The notes under the pieces are model-generated. The model was not told where the DNA came from. It was given only the letters and a program-made list of their open reading frames with translations, and did not search any database. This document shows, one piece after another, positions 27,801 to 38,500 of a DNA stretch of 64,000 bases. Numbering within the stretch: the first letter of the stretch is position 1; each line of letters opens with the position of its first letter. The position numbers and the translations under genes were made by a program. The stretch is from Tubiluchus corallicola (taxonomy: Eukaryota > Priapulida > Priapulimorpha > Priapulimorphida > Tubiluchidae). The stretch lies in assembly GCA_030141605.1 (NCBI GenBank), contig JAQGDQ010000046.1, positions 62,001-126,000 on the forward strand, given 5' to 3'.

Positions 27801-30800
27801 ATGACTTTCTTGACTTGAAATGTCCTGAACAGACTTGCAAAAATGATATTGATTGCTTTGGTACTGCAAAATGTTGCAGAACAAAGTTTTGTGGTGCAGT
27901 CTGTCAAGAACCATTGGCAGTTGGTCTGCAAATATGTGACAACAATAATAAAACAGATGGCCATCTGCAATGCATCCATGGATATTTAGTTAATAATGAG
28001 ACACTTTGCCCAGTCGGAGAGTGCCCATTTTCCCCATGCCAAGGTGTTACATGCCCAGCAACTTATCAGTGCAAGTCAGTAGATGTAGGTTGTGGCACCA
28101 GTTTCTGTCCCAAACTGGCAACATGTTCGCGCATCAGTAAACCAGGAAAATGTTTACCAACAAGTAAATTTGATGGTTTAACATGTCAAGGTTTATCATG
28201 CAAAAGAGATGCTGACTGTCCTGAAGAAGAAAAGTGTTGTTATTTTAAAGCTTGTGGAAGAGTGTGTCACACTCCTACTTTAACTTCATGTGAAACTGAA
28301 CAAGCTAATTTCAAATTGCTGTTTTCTTATAATGTCACAACTGCTGACATCTCTCCGCAGTGCCTTGAAAATGGGAACTATAGGTCATTGCAAATTGACA
28401 CTGGTTTGGGATATTCCTGGTGTGTTTCTCAAGAAGGCTATCCTCTTCCTGGAACAAAGAAACAATCAATATTGGAATCCAGAAACTGCACAGAACTAAT
28501 GGTCAAGCCTGGAGTTTGCCATAGTAATCTATTTTTCAAAGATAGTAAATGCTCTAAGCAAAAATGCATTATGGACCATGATTGTGAAGGAATAGAGAAA
28601 TGTTGCACTTCTGCAGCATGTGGTAATGTCTGTGCCACTCCTATCCTATCTGTCAACAAACTGGGTTTGTGTCATGATCCTAAATATTTTAATAACAAGA
28701 AGTGTCCTTCTATGTCTTGTACTAATGACCATAACTGCATGTCAGATTTTAAATGCTGCCACTATGTTGCTTGTGGAAGAGTATGTTCTTCGCCATTGTT
28801 ACTTATGGATAAACCAGGATCATGTTATCATCCTAACACATTAAATGGAAAAGGTTGTCCACGTCTGTCATGTCATAAAGATGATGACTGTCCAGCAAAA
28901 GAAAAATGCTGCCCATTTGATGGATGTGGTAATGTATGTTTTACACCAAATTTAGAAGACAGCAAACAAGGTTTTTGTCCTAATCCTAGTACAATAACAA
29001 ATAGTAAATGTTCAAGTCAGCCATGTGAAACTGATACTGATTGCTTGGGTGATGAGAAATGTTGTCATTTTATGCTGTGTGGAAATATCTGTTCAGCTCC
29101 TGTGTTATCATTTAACAAACCAGGGCTTTGCAACAACTCCCTCATATTTGGCAGTAACAATTGTCCTTCTCAACAGTGTTACAATGATATTGAATGTCCT
29201 GGGGAGCAGAAGTGTTGTTATTCTGAAAATTGTGGAAGCATTTGCTCTACTCCCATTTTGTCGGTGATAAAATCTGGAAGTTGTCCCACTGAACCAGACA
29301 TCACAAACTGTCTTACTCAAAAATGTTCTGATGATATTGAATGCAAGGGAGAAAAGAAGTGTTGCAAGACTGAAGCTTGCGGAAATGTCTGCTCAGACCC
29401 TGTAGCAGCAAACATTCAAAAGTGCAAAATTAATGTAGAAAATTGCCAGAGGAAATGTGTGCATGGCTATGTGATGCATCATGAAACCCTTTGCCCCACT
29501 TGTTGGTGTAAGCCTTCTCCGTGTGAGAAAGTTAAATGTTCTGGTTTACGTACTTGTCAAACAATAGATATGGCTTGTGGCAGCATTTACTGTCCAAAGC
29601 TTGCAAAATGCAAGCATGGCCATGATTCTGACAAATTAGGTGTGTGTTACTCTGCCAATAAGATTATAGCTCCTGACTGCCCAGAAAAGGGTTGCATTAA
29701 TGATACCAGTTGTCCAGCAGAAGAAAAATGCTGCATGTCTAAAGCATGTGGTATGGTATGTTCAGTTCCATCACTAACTAACTGCCAAACTGAGCAGATA
29801 AATGTTGATCTACAGCTGTCAGGCAACAACTCTATGAAATGGTCTATAATATCAGGAAGACATAGACCTCAATGTTTGGAAAATGGACAATATCAATTGA
29901 AGCAATTTCATATTTCAAAAGGATATTCATGGTGTGTCACTACCAAAGGCCAGCCAATTTCAGGAACTAAGCAACCACATCATGCAAAACAAATTGACTG
30001 TGATATGAAAAGCCACAAAATAGGGATTTGTGATGATTTTAATAAATTTAAAGGCAAAAGGTGTCCAAGTCAACTGTGCAAGAAAGATAACGGATGCCCA
30101 GGAGAAGAAAAATGTTGCAGTTTTGAAGGTTGTGGCAAAGTGTGTTTTGCTCCAATATTATCTGCAAACAAACCAGGCCTTTGTCCAGAAGCAGGCTATT
30201 TTAATACAGACAGTTGTCCAACTAAAATATGTAGCAATGATATTTATTGTCCAGCAGAAGAGAAATGTTGTAGATTTGCTGCTTGTGGAAGCGTATGTAC
30301 AACTCCCATTTCAACGGTGAACAAGCCAGGAATATGTCTTTTTCGCCTCAAAATGAAAAAAGAAGAATGTCCCACATACTCTTGCAAAAATGACAATGAC
30401 TGCCCAACTTTTGAAAAATGTTGCCACTTTAAAGGATGTGGGAAAGTATGTTATGAACCACAGCTTAATGCAACGAAGCGTGGAACTTGTTATAATCCAA
30501 ACAAGCTTAAGAAGGATGCTTGTTCTCCATTAACCTCATGTGAAGCTGACAATGATTGTCCTGGAAATGAAAAATGCTGTTATTTTGAATCATGTGGGTA
30601 TGTTTGTTTTAAGCCCATAATGTCAGTGAACAATCCTGGCATTTGCTTTGATGCCCAAAAATTTGTAGGGAGAAAATGTCCTACCGTTATGTGTGCCAAT
30701 GACATAGACTGCACAAAACATGAAAAATGTTGCCATTTCCAGGGATGCGGGACTGTGTGTTTCAATGTTATTTCTGCAGGTCCAGAAGCGTTTAGTGAAA

Positions 30801-32668
30801 AACCAGGAATATGCATTGACACATTTCACAGCAATAACTGTCCCACTCAGAAGTGCAGCAGAGACAGCGATTGTGATGGAGCAGCGAAATGTTGCCAGTC
30901 TGCATCATGTGGTAACATCTGTTCCGTGCCATTGCTATCCAGTTATGAAATCTGTAGGCCTAATACAATTGCTTGTCAGAGGGAATGTCATTATGGGTAC
31001 CTTACACACGACAAAACTCTCTGCCCTACTTGCATTTGCAAAGCATCTCCATGTGAAGGCGTTAAATGCCCATATCTGCAGGAATGTGGAACTATCAATA
31101 TTGAGTGTGGCAGTACATCCTGCACAAAACTAGCAAAGTGTGCTTACCCTCATGGAAATAAACCTGGTAAGTGCCCCACTTCCTGGGAATCTGGTGCCAA
31201 AAGTTGTACAATTCCAGGTAAGTCGTGCAAAATAGATAGTGAATGCCCGGCAGAAGAGAAATGCTGCACACATAAAGATCGGATGGTATGTTTGACTCCA
31301 AAATTAACATCCTGTGAGATTGAACAAGCAAATATTAATCTTCAGCTGTCTCGCACTTTCCATATTTCAAAAGTTGACAATGTTCAATGCATGGATGATG
31401 GGCAGTATGAACCAATACAGTACCATAGCAGCAGTGGCTACTATTGGTGTGTGACAGAGAAAGGTGTTCCAATTCCAGGGACAAAATTATATTTTGAATC
31501 ACCACTTGCTGATTGTAACTCAGCCAGAGAAAATTCCAAAATTTGTATAAATCTGCACAAGCATAGTGACACTCAGTGTGCTAGTCTTAAATGTAGCAAA
31601 GACAGCGATTGTAGATCAGGACAAATGTGTTGCAGGTCGATATCTTGTGGTAGAGTCTGCTCAACTCCAATAAAAGTAGGCCTCCAACTTTGTGACCTTA
31701 ATATTACCGAATGTCAGCAAAAATGTAATAACGGCTATCTAATTAACAGTGAGACTCTTTGCCCTACATGTGAATGTAAGCCTTCTCCTTGTCAATATGT
31801 TGAGTGTAATGACACGCAGCAGTGCAAAACACTGGACTTGCCATGTGGTTCAACATCATGCCCAAAACTCGCAAAGTGTTGTGGAAAAAGCCAAGCACAG
31901 CTTATCAAACCAGGAATTTGTCCTAATTCAAGTACTTTTGAAACTTTTGAGTGCCCACGGCAGAAATGTAATTCCGATTCGATTTGTCCTGCAGAAGAAA
32001 AATGCTGTTTTTTTCTAGCATGTGGCAAAGTATGCGTAACACCCCGCCTAACAGCATGCCAGATTTTGCAAGCAAATTTCAAGCTACATCTTTCTAATGC
32101 TCACTTAAAAGCAACCGCTGTCTACCATCCACAATGTACTGACAGTGGTGACTATGAGCTTATACAATTCAACGGTACCACAGGTGATTCATGGTGTGTT
32201 ACTCCCGAAGGTCACAAAGTGGCAGGCACAAAACTGCCGCTTGAATCAGTGCGTGTGAGCTGTACTGCTTCACTGACATGTAAACCACACATAGAAGAAT
32301 GTCCACATGAATGTGACCATGGCTATAAAACAGATAACGAGACATTATGTCCTACATGCGACTGTAAATTGTCACCTTGTCATGAAATTGTATGCAATGG
32401 CTCACAGAAGTGTGCCTTATTAAATATAGACTGCAGTATGAAAGAATGCCCTTTACTTGCAAAATGTCAATCAACTACTGATGATGTAAATCTCGAAGAA
32501 TTAACAAATGGGATAGCCACACTTGGCACTGTTTGTGTAGGGATCGTTTTTGTTGCAGTGCTTCTGCTTGCATTTGGCTTAATTTATAGACAAAGAAATC
32601 GCCGAAGGAGAGACAGAAACAGAGATGAACATATTGTCTCACTTTATCAATCCGAAACAGGTTTGTGA
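18500..32668 (+). CDS. Giant membrane protein with EGF, WAP, thyroglobulin-like and antistasin-like modules
   Basis: Two coding exons: 18500-19207 and 19388-32668 (donor GTATGC, acceptor TTGCAG, phase 0), about 4662 residues. I chose the ATG at 18500 because it starts a clear signal peptide (MVPVILTS..., hydrophobic core, then A-D-V). Two EGF domains follow (about residues 36-108), then WAP and a thyroglobulin type-1-like (TY) module. The large exon repeats antistasin-like half-domains, each continuing into a SPC...CPKLAKC segment, then WAP (KPGxC...EKCC...CGxVC), TY (PxC...GxY...SWCV...PGTK) and further WAPs. I count about 48 WAP, 14 TY and 13 antistasin-like modules. A transmembrane helix spans residues 4611-4636, followed by a basic stop-transfer (RQRNRRRRDRNR) and a short tail ending ETGL. 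WAP and antistasin families mainly inhibit serine proteases, and TY domains can inhibit cysteine proteases. A surface-tethered multi-inhibitor or adhesive role is inference. I know no named orthologue. Confidence 0.95.
22300..30940 (+). repeat. Six higher-order repeats (antistasin-WAP-TY-WAPx5-6) in the giant exon
   Basis: The antistasin-like modules start near 22300, 23710, 25115, 26595, 27925 and 29410, with the next near 30940. Each unit of about 1.3-1.5 kb encodes one antistasin-like module, one WAP (eroded in the first unit), one TY module and then five or six tandem WAPs (6, 5, 6, 5, 6, 6). Before and after this block the units are shorter, with no or one extra WAP. The units are diverged, with no long nucleotide identity, so the amplification is not recent. 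Confidence 0.85.
32510..32665 (+). other. Transmembrane helix and cytoplasmic tail of the giant protein
   Basis: Codons 32510-32587 encode 26 uncharged, mainly Leu/Val/Ile/Ala/Gly residues. They are followed by a strongly basic run and 26 tail residues in total, ending SETGL. The last residues T-G-L fit a class I PDZ ligand (S/T-x-hydrophobic). The orientation is type I, judged from the N-terminal signal peptide and the basic residues after the helix. Confidence 0.85.
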
Positions 32669-34479
32669 TTTATGAAATTAGTGTCACACCCCTTTCTAAC
32701 GGAAAGTTATCACCCTGCAGTGGCTCTGAACTACATATTAATGATTATCTAATAGGTTGTTTTGGATAATAGGAACACTATGCCCGTTGCACTATAATTA
32801 ATAGAATATGCATACAATATCCAAGAAATTGGATAGTGGCTGCTTAGTAAAAAGTAGTAACTGCATCCAAAAGCTGACACACTTTGTAGGAAAATCATGT
32901 GACAAGCTGGTGTTAAAAAATGGTAATTTTAAAACAATTAGGGAGTTTCCTGAAGTAGATACTAGTGAATTCTTATTATGCAGAAAATGAATTATGAGGA
33001 AGAAGCTTATATTTGCAATTTTAGAATCTCAATCTCAACTGTTGTTACCAGTAAATGACTTTGTAAGGCATTTAAATGAATGTCTGTAAGTTCTGTATTG
33101 CTTTAGAAATGAAAGGCGTAATAATAATTAATACGCTTTACAGAATTCTCTTTTCCACAAATGCTCTGTTATACAGTCTGAGAGAATGCAAAACCCTACA
33201 GTGTTAATTTCATCAGAAATTTTCGGATTTAATCTTACAAAAAGTTGGAGGACGCATCTTAAATGCATAATCTTAGACAACTGCTCGAAAGACTGCATTT
33301 TTACCAGCATTTAGGAATACCATAGTATTGTCTTTCTATCTGCTCACAAACTTGAAATTACACATTGAAAACTTAAAATAAGTAATAACCAATTAAATGT
33401 GTGCAGTCGACATACTGGGATAGTTATTTGACTCTGTAGTTTGACAAAAGAAGTGCACAACGAGAAACTGCAGATTTCAAAAAAATGTGAATAAATTTTT
33501 CATGTTCGTCTAGCCTAATTAAGTTGCATCTGAAATATCTGGGTGCAACTATACTTCATTATGGAACTAACTGTGTCTTCCTTTATGAACATCATGATAA
33601 TTCTGATTCGTTTGAGTTGTACAAATTTAAAGCGTATTACATGTGATAATATCATTGAACTGAGTAACATTAAGAACTAAGGGAGTAATTTACCTTTATG
33701 TAATTGCAGCAGTCACGAAAACTGTTTCAAAATGAACTCAAACAGTAATCATGTAAAATATTATGGAAATACAATATTAGTATAGTGGTGAATAATCTTG
33801 CTTGATAATGTATTATCAGGTTGATGTTTTGCTGCTAGATATTATTGTATGTACCCTGCCGCTAAAAGTTCTGAAATGATCGCCACTGTCATTTTAATAG
33901 GTGGTGATCTAATTTGCCGGACATGGATGCCTAAGACAGCATATTTTGGAATCAGAGGAACAAGTGACTAAAAAACAATAAGCTTATTTATAAAAATTGA
34001 TGTACATATGCATTAATAACAGTCACTTGTGAATACTGCTGTAAATAAGTGTCTCACTGCTACTGCATGTTTAAGAATGGTATACTAAGATGCCTAACTT
34101 TAGGTTTGTCACTGTTGTGTTTCATTTGTTATCGATTCACTTATTATTATTATGCTTATCATGTGTTTCTAATCAGTCAGCTTTGATCAACTCATATCTT
34201 TGCGGGCTAAAGAAACCACAGATTAACCAAGTGAAACCAGTGTTTGTTGTCATGTTTGTATACATAGAAGCTTACTGTGAAATGTTAAACAAAGAATTAA
34301 TAACGGTAGTCAAGCAGATTTTTAAATTCTTCAGTAGTTTAATGTTGAAACTTTTGATGTATTTGATAATTTATTACTCATTGGTCAGCATACTGCATTG
34401 TTGTTAATGTGTTTCTGTAACTTGTAAAGTGAATTGTAAGTACTGCTTTGTTTTTTCCTGCATTCCTCAACAGCTATTT

Positions 34480-34485
34480 AATAAA
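34480..34485 (+). terminator. Putative polyadenylation signal of the giant gene
   Basis: AATAAA in a TTTAATAAAACTGC context about 1.8 kb after the stop codon. An alternative AATAAA lies at 33490-33495, about 0.8 kb after the stop. Confidence 0.4.
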
Positions 34486-35237
34486 ACTGCATAAAGTATT
34501 GCTGATATAAGTCTCTAACTGTAACTGAAGCAACAATTGCCAGTAGCATAATAATCTTGCTTGCTTACTTTGTTTTTTCTTATTCGTGATTACCATTCTA
34601 AACTTACAAGTCTGTGGCGACCGAGGAACCAGGGTTGCTGAAATGTGGCAACCACTTTCGCTATCATCCTACTGCTGATTAATGAATAATAAAATATCAC
34701 AGATTTTTAAAAAATGGATGACTACTGAATTCAGTTTGTGTTGATTTGCCCTAGGATTTTTGCCAAAACATCAAAGAAAATTATGCAACTTATTTAACCT
34801 AAAATGGACGTGTTGTTATTTTGAAGGTAGCTCGAATCTTACATTTCAAGGTATTAAATGCTTATTTAAAACTGACAGAACCGCAAAAAGATGTAATAGA
34901 AATCCAGTAAAACCTTTGCTTTATCGGTACCGACTACAGATATCTTGCAAGTAATTTCACTTGTTAATTAGCACTGACAAAGTATTTAAAATATGACAGT
35001 AACACAGAAAAATGACTGCTTGTTTATCAAGCACAAAGTTTAAAATCTTTAAAACTCAGAAACTGAAAATGATGGGACAGTATTTATAAAATGCCAATTC
35101 AAAGACTGCCTTGCATACAGGAAATGAGACTTATAACACAAAAACATGTCAGAGTTGAAAAGTGATTAGTGCATTCACAACCAGAGACAAAATATGAAAA
35201 AGGATAAAAAAGCCAGTTAAGAATACTACAGAAAAGT

Positions 35238-35243
35238 TTTATT
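35238..35243 (-). terminator. Putative EIF3B polyadenylation signal
   Basis: TTTATT on the plus strand (AATAAA on minus), about 357 nt after the EIF3B stop codon. It is the first such hexamer I find downstream. Confidence 0.45.
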
Positions 35244-35599
35244 GTTAAAAAGTCGTATCCTGTATGGAACATGATACAAACCTGAAAAATGAGTATGAAG
35301 CAGAAGATGCAGTTGCTGATTGGACAAAATAGAATTCCCACATAATTTATCTAAGTGCTGAGCCACTAAAGCTGCAAGAAATCTACAAAAACATGTGAAA
35401 GTCATTTCCAATACTACCTTGTATACAATGCCCATTGTAACTTGTATACTGCAACTTTACACAAACGTGTAAAAGAGCAGCATACAAAGATGTTATAAAT
35501 AAAGGAAAAACTTCACAAATAGATAAAAACTTTCCACGTCAGTGTATCAAGATCGTCCTTTGATTCCTCTACTTGTCGTGTTGATGATTCCCAAGGCAA

Positions 35600-38500
35600 C
35601 TACTCTTCGATTAATTTTTCTTCTTCCTTAATAAAGAATTCAACAATTTCCTCCTCCAAATCTTCTACATTGCTCTCCAGAGTATCAGTATTCACACCTG
35701 CAAAAATAAAGGTACAACTTTATTTCAAAATGCAGAACTGCTATAAAATGCCACCTGGGAGAAAACTGTTTGATAAGGCAACTAAATGGCCATCTTCAGA
35801 GAACGATCAAGTAGAATACCAGTTGTCATAATAAGTTGCATACCAGTTGTCATAATAAGCATGTTTTGAAATTGGTAAAATAAAAAGCCGAAAATGTGTA
35901 CCTAATACACAGATCTGCAGACTAGATTAGAGTTAAGTTAATTCAAACAATCAACAAACTGATTACTTGAACAAGCAAGGACTGTTTAGAGTATAGTCAA
36001 CAGAATTGTTAGCATTATATCATAGCAAATCATCGAGAAAAATTGATGTATATCAATTTATCAACTACTGTTATAATTACTGAAACATAATCACCTCTGC
36101 GCATCTCTAAGCGCTTTTCAAAATTATTGTTAAAATTTTCTTCGGCTTTCTTCTTAAAGGCATTGAATTCCTTCATCAGAGCTTGACGTTTTTCAATCAA
36201 TTCCTGTGAAAGAAATTCAGTTTACTCAAAAAATTATCTGCTGTTCAGTACAATAAACTACTTAACAAAACATCTATTAAATATACAACTCTATTCGGTG
36301 CTTGCACGAATCCAGATTGAATACAGCAGCTTAGAGAAAAAAAGTTTACTACTACAAAATAAAACAGTTACCACCAAACAACAACAAATACAATACAGAC
36401 CTAGCAAAAATGTCTATTTTATTCATCGTACCTTTGATGCTTTAGACTGTGACATTTTATCTTTCAATTCAAACTGAGCCTGGTACTTCTTCAAATTCTT
36501 CTTAATATCCTTCGTCTGCTGAGTTTTAAGTAATGAAGGTGGACGTGGCCGCCATAACAACTGGCAGAATCGCTCTGGACTATGTCGTTGCAACAATTTG
36601 CCTTGAAAAGTCCAGATCCAATAAGCATTGTCCACCTAATGTGAAAACACAAAAAAAAAACAGATTTGGTTACTTACTTTAAAAAAGCAACAATAAAATT
36701 CTGTAAATACTATACACCAAATAAAAATATTTTACTGCCATTTCTTAAGTTCTACATATTCTGCTCTTTCACTCAAGTGTACACTGCAACACCATTTGAT
36801 TAAAAAAATTAAGTTACAGCAGAATCTAAACTAAATCTGGTATATTCAACTAAGAGAATGATTTGTACCTTATGGGTCCACCAGCTAACCATGGAAATAA
36901 CGTAGCGTCCAGTCGGATCCCATTCTACATCTGTAGCCATGTAATGTTCTGCTTGATTCATTATTGTCATGTCATGAGTGTCAACAAACTCAAGAACGCC
37001 ATTCATACTGCGGAGACCAGCAAGCACACAAAACTGTCCAGTGGGAGACCAAAACAGCTTGTTAGCAGCTCGCTTCTCAAAAGTTTCTGTAATCATGTCA
37101 AACAAATGCTTGCAGAAAATCAAATAATATAAAATAATGCATAAACTGTAATTTTACTATTACAGAAAAAACCAGTAAACATGAAAAACCCGTTGAACAA
37201 ATGTAAAAATGTTTTACATATTATGACTGAGGCACACAACTTTTCAGTTGTTACACTAATGTACTGGTTTCAAACACACGCAGGCAGTATTGTACATGAT
37301 AATGTTTAAATTTCTAGTTTGATGTAAATATCTTTCCTAAAAAAATCATGGTAAAAAATTATTAATCGAAATGTTTTTTTTCCAAAATCTTATACTACAT
37401 GGCACAAAAAATCATTGTAATTTGCAGGCAAGAAACGATATTGACTGTAATTTCAATTTTACTATCACACGTGAAGCAGTATTTGAAAGTGAAATTACAG
37501 TTTTTTTTATAAAACTTGAAAAAGGTGTGGAGTTCTCACTTTCAGCTAGGGCAAAGTAAATTTGGATTTCTTACTTCATGTTCTAAATAAAAGTCAACAG
37601 ATATTCAGGTATTATGCTTTTTGTGTGGCAAATAATTCAAGTCAAAAACTTGCAAATACCAATGTCCCATAATAACTTACTGTCTAGCGTAACTTTAGCA
37701 CCAGACTTGATGGCATAAAAGCTGACACTTATGCGCGGTGACTCTCCATGGATTATTCCAAATTTGTTTCCAACAGGTTCCCAGGCAAACTCAACAATGG
37801 GCTCTGAAATAAAATGCAAAAAACATATCCTGTAGCATCACTGACAAAGAAGTTCCAGAATTAAATTTACGTTAATACAATATTCACTTCTATCAATCTT
37901 AGAATAATTTATAGCTGTAAATGGCGGAACCAGCATGCGGAATCTGATGTGTGAAATAAAATTCATAGTTCATAGCATTATAAACTCTATGCTATCCAGT
38001 GCCGCTAAAGAAGCATAAGTAATGTTAGTCTAATAAAATTTTATGAAACAGGCTTCTGAACAGTTAATGGTTCACTAATTCAGAAATCCTCTCACTGTTA
38101 GTTTGCAAGCAAAGAATTATGTGAAATTTAACATTGAAGATAATTTCACATCACATGCTTACCCTTTTGCTCTACAACATCAACAGGAATTTGCTTCTCT
38201 CTGACGTGGAAGATCTCAAAATTGTAATAAAGACCCTACAACAAAAATGGCTTATTTGGAAAGCTCATGTTTGAAGATGACAGTAATTCTTTTCTGTTCT
38301 TATGGCACAACTAAAAAGCCTGAGAAAAAACTAACAAAATTTCCTATATTGTACTTAGTTGAGACTTAAAAACATAATTCTCGGCTACCCAGTATTAAAA
38401 TTCTTATAATAAGACATTCGATGGACAATTCTGTAAAACTTACAAAAACACACTTGCATTTACAAAAAATCGGCGTAACTGTATAATTTACACAAAAGAA

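Larger units (their letters stand above)
32669..35599. other. Convergent 3' UTRs / intergenic region
   Basis: This lies between the stop codons of the giant gene (plus) and EIF3B (minus). AATAAA for the giant gene occurs at 33490-33495 and 34480-34485. The EIF3B signal on the minus strand is at 35238-35243. I see no further gene; a 105-codon hydrophobic open frame at 34090-34407 has no recognisable similarity. Confidence 0.6.

Noticed and set aside
34090-34407. 105-codon hydrophobic open frame
   Set aside because: It lies in the giant gene's 3' UTR, AT-rich with Leu/Ile/Val bias typical of chance frames, and has no supporting signals.
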